Positions 42,460 to 51,128 of a DNA stretch of 64,000 nt are shown here, piece by piece. This stretch comes from JACRLW01 sp046349595 (GTDB lineage: Bacteria; Planctomycetota; UBA1135; UBA2386), in assembly GCA_046349595.1 (NCBI GenBank), contig JAXMCA010000001.1:186001-250000 (forward strand), given 5' to 3'. The notes below the pieces were generated by a model. It ran no database searches, was not told the DNA's origin, and was given only the letters and a program-made list of their open reading frames with translations. Numbering within the stretch: the stretch's first letter is position 1; every line of letters starts with the position of its first letter. A program made the translations under genes and the position numbers.

Positions 42460-43071
42460 ATGGTCGAACCGAAGTTCCGCGGCGAGGGCGTGCGTCGCTC
42501 GTCCGAGCCGCGTCGAGGCCTGCCACCCTTCCTGCGCCTGCTCATCGTGGTCGGCCTGGGTGCGGGGCTCTACTACGGCGTCACCTTCGGGGTGCGTGTC
42601 TACGTCGACCACCGGATCGCCGAGAAGGTCGGCACCAACGTGGTCGACTTCGCCCTGCGCGACACCGAAGGGGTGGTCTGGCGGTCGAGTGAACTGCGCG
42701 GCAACTGGATCGTGCTGCACTTCGTCCGCAGCCAGTGCCACGTCTGCATCGCCGAGCGGCGCACCATCGTGGACTTCGAGAAGCGACTCGACCCGGCGAA
42801 GGCTCGCCTGTTCGGCGTGTTGCTCGATCCGGTCGCCGGATACCCCGAGGAGATGACGCACCGCACGCTGGAACTGCTCGACTTCGGCTTCCCGGTGCTC
42901 CTCGCCGACGCCGACTTCGTCGACACCTTCCACGGCCAGGGTTGGACCCAGGTCACGCCGGTCACCTACGTGATCGACCCGACGGGTCGCATCGTGCACG
43001 CCCTCCGCGGCCGCCAGGATCTGCAGCATCTCCTCGACACGCTGCCGGAGTCGGTGCGCACGCACGGTTGA
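42460..43071 (+). CDS. Membrane-anchored redoxin (TlpA/AhpC-like)
   Basis: A 203-residue protein with an N-terminal membrane helix (about 22-42) and a thioredoxin-fold domain outside: NVVDFALRDTEGVVWRSSELRGNWIVLHFVRSQCHVC, with a CxxC (QCHVC), then LLDPVAGYP and VTPVTYVIDPTGRIVHALRG. It is probably a thiol-disulfide oxidoreductase or peroxidase in the envelope. The ATG at 42460 is 10 bases from the start of the fused sigma factor on the other strand, so their promoters must lie inside each other's genes. Confidence 0.85.
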   Translation: MVEPKFRGEGVRRSSEPRRGLPPFLRLLIVVGLGAGLYYGVTFGVRVYVDHRIAEKVGTNVVDFALRDTEGVVWRSSELRGNWIVLHFVRSQCHVCIAERRTIVDFEKRLDPAKARLFGVLLDPVAGYPEEMTHRTLELLDFGFPVLLADADFVDTFHGQGWTQVTPVTYVIDPTGRIVHALRGRQDLQHLLDTLPESVRTHG

Positions 43072-43112
43072 GGTCCGTCCTCCCGCCTGCGTCGCGGATA
43101 GCATGCCGCGCG

Positions 43113-46100
43113 ATGCCCGCCGTCGTCCGACGTCTGCAGCTCCTCGCGCCCGTCGTGCTCCTCTTGATCGCCGGCTGCGGTGCCGGCGCGATCTCGGCTG
43201 CGGTGTTCGGCAGCAAGCGCAACAACGGCGGCGCGACCCAGGTCACGCTGACCGTGTCGCCGGGTTCGGGGCCGATCGCGGTGACCTCGGGCACCCTTCT
43301 GCTGCGCACGGCGGTGCTGCGGGGGCGGCGCATCCCCACCGGAGCGGATCCCGAGCTGCGGTTGTCGTGGAACGACGGCGGCACGGTGGTCGAGGACGTC
43401 CAATTGCTCGGCCGCATCGACACCACCGCGGAGGAGGTGTCGATCGACTTCGCGCTGACCACCACCAACATCGCCGCGCGCGCCGGCGATCCGCGCGCGC
43501 GCGACCTCGATGTCGAGATCCTCGCGCTCGGGCGCTTCCAGAACGGCAGCTCCGAGCTCCTGGCCCGCTCGCCCTACCGCCTGCTGCGACAACCCGCGCT
43601 CGCGCTGGTCCCGAATCGACCGGATCTCGGCGCCACGCTGGTGCCGGTGTCGGGTGGCGACATCGAGATGACCGTCGACGACCTGCCCACCGACGACGCA
43701 CGCGACCTCACGGTGGAGGTCGTCACCCTCGATCCGAATCCGCCGGTCGGTTCGGATCCGCGCAATCCGCCGGTCATCCGCAGCCAGGCCACCAATCTGC
43801 GCACGGCGCCGGATGCCACGATCGCCAATCGGACCCGTCTGCTGTGCACGGCTCCGCCGGCGACGGTGGCGAACGCGGCCTTCGTGCTGGTGCGGCACAG
43901 CCTGGGTGGGCTCACCAATGCGATCGGCGACGTCTACTACCAGGCCGAGCTGACCGCGGTGGTCGCGCGTCGCGCATCGACCCGCGGCGGCGACCTGCTG
44001 ACCTTGACCGGTCGAGCGCTGGTGCCCCTCGACTTCAGCGCGTTCCCGCCACGGCCCGACATCGGCCGCATCCAGCTGTTCGTGTCCCGCGGCGATCGCT
44101 CCGTGGCCGTGCCGCCGTCCGACCTCCGCCCCGCACTGTCGACGGTCAACTCGATCGTGTTCGTCGCCCCGCCGTCACCCGACGGACGACCCGGCCCGGC
44201 GCAGGTGCAGCTGGTCTCGCAGTTCCTGATCCCGATCACGACGACCGCCGACGGACTCCTCGCCTATGGCTCCGCGAGTGCCGACCTCGGTCCGCGCGGC
44301 ATCGGTCTCGCCCGCGACGTGGCGGCCGCCGCCTTCGCGCGACGTGACGTGACGAACCTCGACCGCGCCGCGGACGCCGCGGTGGTGTTCTCCGACAGCT
44401 CGGGCGTGCCCTTCGTGCAGGTGCTCGAGGGGCGCGGCAACGGCATGTTCTCGACCCTCGGCGTCGAGACCATCGCCGGCGATCGGACCGATGCCGACCA
44501 GCGCCAGCCCCTCGACCTCGCATGGGGTGAGTTCCAGGGTGACGGCCTCTCCGACCTGTTCGTGTTGGTCGCCGGCGTGTCGCGCGCGGCGCACACGGTC
44601 CTGCGCGGCATCGCCGATCCCGGACACCCGCTCGGGTCGAGCGCGCTCGCGTTCCGGACCCTGGTGCATCCCTCGCGGGTCCTCGTGACGAATCTCGACG
44701 GCAATGGGCTGGACGATCTGCTGCTCGCAGGACGTGAGCAGGCGGATCGCACCACGGAGACGGCACGCGCGACGATCGGGGGAGGCTTCGTCGACGATCG
44801 CGTGTTCACCTCGGCGGTCGCGTCGATCGAGACGGAGACCGTCGCCGATCTCGACGGCGACGGCGTAAGCGACCTCGTGTTCGTCACCGCTGGACCCGCC
44901 GCGAAGCTCCGGCTCGCCTTCGGTGACGGGGTCGGCGCGTTCCCGGACCGGCGCGAGATCGACCTGAGTGGATGGCCGAACATCGCCACCTCGGTCGCCG
45001 TGGGTGTGCACGCGGTCGGCCCGCGGCCGGATCGCACGCTCGCGATCGTGTTCGCGGAGACCGGGCTGAACCATGCGATCGTCGTGCTCGCACCGATCGC
45101 CACGCGCGACTACGGCGCTGCGCCGACGTCGATCCCGATCGGCGCCTCCGACCCGGTGGCCACGCTCGCGGCCGATCTCGATGGTGATGCGTCGGAGGAA
45201 CTGGTCATCGCGCGCAGGGGTGCTTCGCCCTCGCTCCATTCGTGGCAGGGTGGCGTCTTCGTCGAGTCACCCGGAGCGGTGCGCATGCCGGCGTCGGACG
45301 TCGGCGACGTCGTCTCGCTGCACTTCTGCCGTGCGACGGACACCCTGCGCGGAGCGCGCGACGCGGTGTGCGTGCTCCACCGCACCGCCGCACTCCGCAC
45401 CGATCCCGTCCGCATCACCACCTTGATCGTCGGACCCGGTCCCGTCCTCGAGGACGCGCGGGCCGAGCGGGCGCTGATGGCGCCGGCGCGCAAGGTGGTG
45501 CTGTGGGCGTCGTCGATCGGGGCGAGCGCCTGTGACATCGCGATCGCCACCGACGACGAGATCGACCTGTTCGTCAACGACGGCCTCGGCTCGGCGACGC
45601 CGAGCGCGACCCATCCGATGCTGGGGTTGATCGAGTCGAGCCTGTGCGCGTGCGGGTCCGGCACCGGGCCGGCGACACGTCTGGCCTTCCTGCTCGAGGA
45701 TGGACACGTCGGTCAGATCGATCCCGGGTCCGCGCCGGTGTTCTCGCCGACATCCCTGCTCCAGGGACTGGGAACCCTGCGCGCCGACTCGCACCTCGTC
45801 GCGGGTGACGTCGACGGTGACGGGGTCACGGATCTCGTCGTGCTGGTCGCCGTCGATCGACAAGGTGGTGCAGTCGATCGACAGCTCGTGCTCCTGCGTG
45901 GGACCACCTCGGGGCTCGATCCCTTCGCCTGGGAGCTGCCCGATCCTTCCGCGTGGACGGCGATCTCCGCCGAAGTCAGCGACCTCGTCCTCGGGGACTT
46001 CGCGCCGGCCGATCCCGCTCACCACCGCGAAGTTGCACTCGCCGTGCCGCGCACCGATCCGGCGCACGGTGTGCGCTTCTACCGCTATCTCGAAGGTGCC

Positions 46101-46661
46101 GCGTCCGACGTGTTCGGACTCGTGTCGTCGGTGGTCGGAGCCAACGATCCGGTGGTCGCCGCGGATCTCGATCCGCGTCTGCTCCGCGTCGCCGACGTCG
46201 ATGCCGACGGCTTCGACGACCTGCTGGTCGCCTCGCGCAGCCTCGACCTGCTCACGGTCTTCCGCCAGACCGGGATCTCGGCACGCACCGCGGCGATTCC
46301 CCAGGAGATCGACCCCTTGGTCTTCGCGCGCACTGCCGACCTGTCGCTCCCGGCAGGTGAACCGGGCGCCCTGCAACTCGCCGACCTCGACGGCGACCTG
46401 CTTCCGGACGTGGTGGTCGAGGTGCGGAGGCGCAGCGCTCCCGACCAGCACGCCGTGTTGGTGGCATCGTCGAACGGACTCGCCGGATTCGTGCGCAGCT
46501 TCGAGCTGCCGGCGATCGACGTCGGCTGGTCGGGCCCGGATCTGTCGGCTTCGGTCGGCGATCTCAACGGCGACGGCCAGCTCGATCTCGCGCTCGCCTG
46601 GAGCGGAGACGGCGGCACACATCCGAGTCTGCTGCGCGCGCTGTTCGGCGTGCACCGCTGA
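43113..46661 (+). CDS. Large lipoprotein with FG-GAP/VCBS repeats
   Basis: A 1182-residue protein with a lipoprotein signal (LLLIAGCG, Cys22). The first 380 residues are beta-rich domains without clear family. From about 390 come repeats with Ca-binding Asp loops: NLDGNGLDDLLLAG, DLDGDGVSDLVFVT, DVDGDGVTDLVVLV, DVDADGFDDLLVAS, DLDGDLLPDVVVEV, DLNGDGQLDLALAW. These are FG-GAP/VCBS blades and suggest an integrin-like beta-propeller. It is probably an outer-surface adhesion or binding protein. It ends at a 12-bp hairpin shared with the next gene. Confidence 0.83.
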   Translation: MPAVVRRLQLLAPVVLLLIAGCGAGAISAAVFGSKRNNGGATQVTLTVSPGSGPIAVTSGTLLLRTAVLRGRRIPTGADPELRLSWNDGGTVVEDVQLLGRIDTTAEEVSIDFALTTTNIAARAGDPRARDLDVEILALGRFQNGSSELLARSPYRLLRQPALALVPNRPDLGATLVPVSGGDIEMTVDDLPTDDARDLTVEVVTLDPNPPVGSDPRNPPVIRSQATNLRTAPDATIANRTRLLCTAPPATVANAAFVLVRHSLGGLTNAIGDVYYQAELTAVVARRASTRGGDLLTLTGRALVPLDFSAFPPRPDIGRIQLFVSRGDRSVAVPPSDLRPALSTVNSIVFVAPPSPDGRPGPAQVQLVSQFLIPITTTADGLLAYGSASADLGPRGIGLARDVAAAAFARRDVTNLDRAADAAVVFSDSSGVPFVQVLEGRGNGMFSTLGVETIAGDRTDADQRQPLDLAWGEFQGDGLSDLFVLVAGVSRAAHTVLRGIADPGHPLGSSALAFRTLVHPSRVLVTNLDGNGLDDLLLAGREQADRTTETARATIGGGFVDDRVFTSAVASIETETVADLDGDGVSDLVFVTAGPAAKLRLAFGDGVGAFPDRREIDLSGWPNIATSVAVGVHAVGPRPDRTLAIVFAETGLNHAIVVLAPIATRDYGAAPTSIPIGASDPVATLAADLDGDASEELVIARRGASPSLHSWQGGVFVESPGAVRMPASDVGDVVSLHFCRATDTLRGARDAVCVLHRTAALRTDPVRITTLIVGPGPVLEDARAERALMAPARKVVLWASSIGASACDIAIATDDEIDLFVNDGLGSATPSATHPMLGLIESSLCACGSGTGPATRLAFLLEDGHVGQIDPGSAPVFSPTSLLQGLGTLRADSHLVAGDVDGDGVTDLVVLVAVDRQGGAVDRQLVLLRGTTSGLDPFAWELPDPSAWTAISAEVSDLVLGDFAPADPAHHREVALAVPRTDPAHGVRFYRYLEGAASDVFGLVSSVVGANDPVVAADLDPRLLRVADVDADGFDDLLVASRSLDLLTVFRQTGISARTAAIPQEIDPLVFARTADLSLPAGEPGALQLADLDGDLLPDVVVEVRRRSAPDQHAVLVASSNGLAGFVRSFELPAIDVGWSGPDLSASVGDLNGDGQLDLALAWSGDGGTHPSLLRALFGVHR

Positions 46662-46674
46662 CCGGTGCACGCCG
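46646..46674. terminator. Bidirectional hairpin terminator between convergent genes
   Basis: CGGCGTGCACCG (46646-46657) and its exact complement CGGTGCACGCCG (46663-46674) form a perfect 12-bp stem with a 5-base loop that holds the lipoprotein stop codon. It lies between the converging stops at 46661 and 46685 and could end transcription from both sides. No T tract is seen on either strand. Confidence 0.6.
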
Positions 46675-46684
46675 GGTCGCGCAC

Positions 46685-47689
46685 TCAGTCCTTGGTCTTC
46701 AGCGTCGCGAGCTTCTTCTCGGCCTGCTCCAGCGAAGCCTTCATGCGCGGTTGCTTCTCCACCATGCCGCGCAGGTACTCGACGTACACCGCGTAGGCAT
46801 CGGCATCGCGCAGCTGCTCGGCACCCACGGCGAGGTAGCGCCAGTAGGTGTTGGTGACGCGTGGGTCGTCGAGCAGGCGGCCCTCCTTGTGGATGCGCAG
46901 CAGCTTGGCGAGACCCTGCGCGCGGTCGGCGGTGAGCCGTGCGTCGTAGATCTCGATCATCTGCAGCGGCACCTCGAGCGCCTTGCGTTCGGCGTCGGTG
47001 AGCTCGAGCGCCTTGAACTCGGCCTTGGCCTGGTCCAGCGGCAGCGCCATCCACTCGACGCGCTTGCGGAACACCTCCTTGCGGGCGTCCTGCTTGCCTT
47101 CCTTGGCGGCGCGCACGGTCGACGCGAATTCGGTGGCCTGGGTGACGGCGTGCTCGAATCCGTCGACGGAGCGATCCTCGACCACGGCGAGCAGTTCACC
47201 GTCCTCGTCCATCACGACGAAGCTCGGGAAGCCGGCCTGTCCCTTGCGGAGGAGCAGGTCGTCGTAGGGGTGACCATCGAGGTGCGTGGTCACGTGCATG
47301 AACAACACGATTCGTTCGCCGAACTCGGCGAACCGAGGATCGAGAAGCGTGGACTTCTCGACGGCCTCGCACGGGCCTCAATACGCGTAGCTGCGGGTGA
47401 AGTAGGTGAAGAGGAGCTTGTGCTCCTCCTTGGCGCGCGCCCGCGCCGCGTCGTAGTCGGTCGTCCACTTCGACTTCTCGACGAAGGGCTTCGCGAGCTT
47501 CTCGTCGTACTTCTTCTGCAGTTCGGCCTGGGTCGGCTCGCCCTGCTGTTGCGGCGCTGCGATCAGACGCGCGGCTGCCGCGGGTTGGGTCGGTGCGGGC
47601 GCCGGCTTCGTGGTGCCCTCCTGCGCGGCGAGCATGCCGCACAAGGAGGAGGCCAACGACACGGCGAGCACCTGCGTGGCTCGGATCAC
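46685..47689 (-). CDS. Thioredoxin-fold protein with an in-frame TGA at the active site: candidate selenoprotein (UGPC)
   Basis: One frame runs from GTG 47689 to 46685 and is broken once, by TGA at 47378-47380. Upstream it encodes a signal peptide (about 1-22), a Pro/Gln/Ala-rich linker and KLLFTYFTRSYAY; downstream it reads GPCEAVEKSTLLDPRF, IVLFMHVTTHLDGHPYDDLLL, GFPSFVVMDEDGELL and a helical C-terminus. That is a continuous thioredoxin domain. The TGA (codon 104) stands exactly where the first Cys of a CGPC motif belongs, so selenocysteine would give UGPC. A hairpin follows at 47339-47362. GTG 47689 has AGGAAGGA upstream. Total 334 residues if read through. The alternative is a Cys-to-stop mutation or sequencing error. 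It converges on the lipoprotein gene. Confidence 0.75.
47339..47362 (-). promoter_or_regulatory. Candidate bacterial SECIS hairpin
   Basis: On the minus strand, starting 16 bases after the TGA, TCGAGAAG (47361-47354) and CTTCTCGA (47347-47340) form a perfect 8-bp stem with loop TCCACG, plus a G-U pair at the base. The loop starts 25 bases after the TGA, within the 16-37-base range I recall for bacterial SECIS elements. If the top G-C pair opens, the loop begins with G, as that consensus asks. Not tested by any folding program. Confidence 0.55.
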
Positions 47690-47771
47690 GGTGTCCTTCC
47701 TTCGGGTTTCGGGGGGAAGCGCCGGTCGCATCGACCGGCGAGGGCGGGAGGATAGCGTTCCCGACCTCACC

Positions 47772-49481
47772 ATGCTCAGCCTCGCGTTGGTCGCGCTCGT
47801 CTCCCTGCTGTCACCCCAGGATCCGTCGCCGGGCTTCGTGGTCCGTCTGCCCGCCGAGTTGGTCACGGAGTCCTTGGACGGCCGCCTGCTCGTGATGCTC
47901 TCGACCGACGACAAGGACGAACCGCGGATGCAGGTCGTCGACGGAGTGGCCTCGGCGCAGGTCTTCGGAATCGACGTCGACGACTTCGCCCCCGGGTCGA
48001 CGCAACGCGTCGCCGACGACGCCTTCGGCTATCCGCTGCGAAGACTGCGCGATCTGCCGGCGGGGCACTATCGGATGCAGGCGCTGCTGCACCGCTACGA
48101 GACCTTCCGACGCGGCGATGGTCACGTCGTGAAGCTGCCGATGGATCGCGGTGAGGGTCAGCAGTGGAACAAGGCGCCGGGCAACCTGCTGAGCACACCG
48201 CGCTGGATCGACTTCGATCCACGTGCCGCGCGGCCGATCGAGGTCGCCTTCGACCACGCGATCCCGCCGATCGAGCCGCCGCAGGACACGGCGTGGATCA
48301 AGCACGTGAGGATCACGTCACCGAAGCTGAGCGCGTTCTGGGGGCGACCGATGGAGCTCGGCGCGTGCGTGCTCCTGCCCAAAGGCTTCAGCGAGCATCC
48401 CGATGCGCGCTATCCGCTGGTGGTCTACCACGGCCACTTCCCCGCCACCTTCGGCGGCTTCCGCGAGGTGCCACCCGATCCCGACCTGAAGCCCGACTAC
48501 AGCGAGCGCTTCGGGCTCGCCGGCTACAACAAGATCCAGCAGGAGCAGGCTCATGAGTTCTTCCGGGCCTGGAACAGCGACGATTTTCCGCGCTTCGTCG
48601 TGATCGAGATCCAGCACGCGAATCCGTACTACGACGACAGCTACGCGGTGAACTCGGCGAACCTCGGTCCCTACGGCGACGCGATCCAGGACGAGCTGAT
48701 CCCCTTCGTCGAGAAGCGCTTCCGTTGCATCGGGGAGGGCTGGGCGCGCTTCACCTACGGCGGTTCGACCGGCGGATGGGAGGCCCTGGCCGCGCAGGTG
48801 TTCTGGCCCGACTCCTACAACGGCTGCTTCGCGTCGTGTCCGGATCCGATCGACTTCCGCGCCTACTGCCTCGTGAACGTCTACGCGGACGCCAACGCCT
48901 ACTTCGACATCGGACCCTTCCAGAAGGTGGCGCGTCCCGGGCACCGCAACTGGCTGGGACAGGTGCAGTCGACGTTGTTCTCGATGAACCAGCGCGAGCT
49001 CGCGCTCGGCACGCACGGTCGCTCCGGCCAGCAGTGGGACATCTGGGAGGCGGTGTTCTCGCCCTGCGGAGCGGACGGCTATCCGCAGCGCATCTGGGAC
49101 AAGGAGACCGGCGTGATCGATCGCGCGGTCGCCGAGCACTGGCGCGAGCACTACGACCTGTGCCACATCCTGAGGCGCGACTGGAAGACGCTCGGCCAGA
49201 AGCTCGTCGGCAAGATCCACATCTACGTCGGCGACATGGACAACTACTACCTCAACGACGCCGTCTACCTCGCCGAGGAGTTCCTCGAGTCGACCAAGGA
49301 TCCCTACTACGCCGGCCAGGTCGACTACGGCGATCGCGCCGAGCACTGCTGGAACGGCGACCACACGCGGCCCAACGCGATCTCGCGCTTGCGCTACCAC
49401 CAGATGTACGTGGAGATGATGCTCGCGCGGATGCAGGCGACGGCGCCCAGGGGCGCGGATCTGCGGAGCTGGCGCTACTGA
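47772..49481 (+). CDS. Secreted esterase-like alpha/beta hydrolase
   Basis: A 569-residue protein with a short signal-like start (MLSLALVALVSLLSP). The first 170 residues are beta-rich (an Ig-like front domain as in enterochelin esterases). The catalytic domain has PLVVYHGHF (oxyanion region), DAIQDELIPFVEKRFR, and nucleophile elbow TYGGSTGGWEA (Ser332), followed late by a His-containing HCWNGDH segment. This fits the putative esterase (esterase D/Fes) family. The substrate is unknown. It is divergent from the candidate selenoprotein, with 82 bases between the starts. Confidence 0.75.
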   Translation: MLSLALVALVSLLSPQDPSPGFVVRLPAELVTESLDGRLLVMLSTDDKDEPRMQVVDGVASAQVFGIDVDDFAPGSTQRVADDAFGYPLRRLRDLPAGHYRMQALLHRYETFRRGDGHVVKLPMDRGEGQQWNKAPGNLLSTPRWIDFDPRAARPIEVAFDHAIPPIEPPQDTAWIKHVRITSPKLSAFWGRPMELGACVLLPKGFSEHPDARYPLVVYHGHFPATFGGFREVPPDPDLKPDYSERFGLAGYNKIQQEQAHEFFRAWNSDDFPRFVVIEIQHANPYYDDSYAVNSANLGPYGDAIQDELIPFVEKRFRCIGEGWARFTYGGSTGGWEALAAQVFWPDSYNGCFASCPDPIDFRAYCLVNVYADANAYFDIGPFQKVARPGHRNWLGQVQSTLFSMNQRELALGTHGRSGQQWDIWEAVFSPCGADGYPQRIWDKETGVIDRAVAEHWREHYDLCHILRRDWKTLGQKLVGKIHIYVGDMDNYYLNDAVYLAEEFLESTKDPYYAGQVDYGDRAEHCWNGDHTRPNAISRLRYHQMYVEMMLARMQATAPRGADLRSWRY

Positions 49482-49514
49482 GGTCGAAGGCTGCGGACCT
49501 GCGGAGGAACAACC

Positions 49515-51122
49515 ATGAATGAACCGAAGGGAATCGGCCGACGCGAGTTGCTGAAGCTCGGCGCGGCAGGAGTTGCGCTCTCGACCGGCGTCGGCGGTTG
49601 CGCGAGCACGGGTCGTGGTGGGATCGACACCGGGTTGGAGGAAGCGACCATCGCCGACCTGCAGGCGGCGATGCAACACGGGGATCTGAGCTCGCACGAA
49701 CTGTGTGCGCGCTACCTCGCGCGGATCGAGGCGCTCGACCGACAGGGCCCGAACCTGCACGCGGTGATCGAGAACAATCCCGACGCGCTCGCGATCGCGT
49801 CGCGTCTCGACGAGGAGCGGCGTGCCGGTCGCGTGCGCGGTCCGCTCCACGGCATCCCGGTGCTGATCAAGGACAACATCGCGACCGCCGACCGCATGGA
49901 GACCACCGCCGGTTCGCTCGCGTTGGTCGGGGGCAAGGCGCCGCAGGACTCGACGGTCGCGAAGCGGCTGCGCGACGCCGGCGCGGTGATCCTCGGCAAG
50001 ACCAACCTCTCGGAGTGGGCCAACTTCCGCGACAACGACTCGTCGAGCGGCTGGAGCGCGCGCGGCGGGCAGTGCCGAAATCCCTACGTGCTCGATCGCA
50101 CGCCGTCGGGTTCGAGTTCGGGCACCGCGTCCGGCATCTCGGCGAACCTCGCGGTGGTGGGGGTCGGCACCGAGACCGACGGCTCGATCGTGAGTCCCTC
50201 GTCGATGTGCGGCGTGGTCGGCATCAAGCCGACGCTCGGCCTGGTCTCGCGTCGCGGCATCGTGCCGATCGCACAGAGCCAGGACACCGCGGGGCCGATG
50301 GCGCGCAGCGTGCGCGATGCGGCGATCCTGCTGCAGGCGCTGTGCGGTCGCGACGACGCCGACGAGGCCACGCACGACGCGCCCGCGCTCGACCTGATCG
50401 CTCCGCTCGCCGGCGCCACGCTGAAGGGCGCGCGCATCGGCGTCGCGAGGCGCGGGCTGTTCGGTTACCACGCGCCGACCGATGCTGCCGCCGACGCCGC
50501 GATCGCGCGCATGCGCGAGGCCGGCGCCGAGATCGTGGATCCCGTGGAGGTCCCGCACCTGCGCGACATCGGCCGCGCCGAGTTCGACGTGCTGCTCTAC
50601 GAGTTCAAGGACGGCCTCGAGCGCTACCTGCGCGACTTCGCGCCCGCTGCGTCGATCCGCAATCTCGCCGACCTGATCGCCTTCGACGAGCGTGAGCGCG
50701 ACCGTGAGCTCGCCTTCTTCGGTCACGACACCTTCGTCGCCGCGCAGCAGAAGGGGCCGCTCACCGAGCAGGCCTACCTCGACGCACTGGCTCGGTGCCG
50801 CACGCTCGCTCGCGAGCAGGGTCTGCCGGCACTCCTCCGCGAGCAGAAGCTCGACGCGGTGGTCGCGCCGACCACCAGCCCGGCACCGGTCGTCGACCTC
50901 CTGTACGGCGATCGCCACTTCGGCGGCAGCGCGCGCGCCGCGGCGGTGTCGGGTTGTCCGCACGTCACGGTCCCCGCGGGCTTCGTGCAGGGACTGCCGG
51001 TCGGCCTGTCGTTCATGGGCGCGCACTTCGACGACGCCCGCGTCATCGCGTTGGCCCACGCCTTCGAGCAGCTCGCCGGTGCGCGGCGTGCGCCGCGCTT
51101 CCTGCCCACGCTCGGCGCCTGA
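49515..51122 (+). CDS. Amidase-signature enzyme with Tat/lipoprotein-like leader
   Basis: A 535-residue protein with a twin-arginine, lipobox-like N-terminus (GRRELLKLGAAGVALSTGVGGCAS, Cys29). The amidase triad is present: Lys119 in VLIKDNI, cis-Ser near 201 in PSGSSSG, and nucleophile Ser224 in GTETDGSIVSP. It hydrolyses an amide or carbamoyl bond; substrate not predictable. A GGAGGAA site at 49503-49509 precedes the ATG. It follows the esterase by 33 bases on the same strand. Confidence 0.9.
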   Translation: MNEPKGIGRRELLKLGAAGVALSTGVGGCASTGRGGIDTGLEEATIADLQAAMQHGDLSSHELCARYLARIEALDRQGPNLHAVIENNPDALAIASRLDEERRAGRVRGPLHGIPVLIKDNIATADRMETTAGSLALVGGKAPQDSTVAKRLRDAGAVILGKTNLSEWANFRDNDSSSGWSARGGQCRNPYVLDRTPSGSSSGTASGISANLAVVGVGTETDGSIVSPSSMCGVVGIKPTLGLVSRRGIVPIAQSQDTAGPMARSVRDAAILLQALCGRDDADEATHDAPALDLIAPLAGATLKGARIGVARRGLFGYHAPTDAAADAAIARMREAGAEIVDPVEVPHLRDIGRAEFDVLLYEFKDGLERYLRDFAPAASIRNLADLIAFDERERDRELAFFGHDTFVAAQQKGPLTEQAYLDALARCRTLAREQGLPALLREQKLDAVVAPTTSPAPVVDLLYGDRHFGGSARAAAVSGCPHVTVPAGFVQGLPVGLSFMGAHFDDARVIALAHAFEQLAGARRAPRFLPTLGA

Positions 51123-51128
51123 ATCGGC

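Noticed and set aside
46685..47914. Two separate genes either side of the TGA (46685-47308 and 47378-47914)
   Set aside because: They are in the same frame with no base gained or lost. Neither alone is a full thioredoxin fold, and the downstream ATG at 47308 would start in the middle of the domain.
48318..51059. A 913-codon minus-strand frame opposite the esterase and amidase
   Set aside because: Both plus-strand genes have full catalytic motifs; the antisense product has none.
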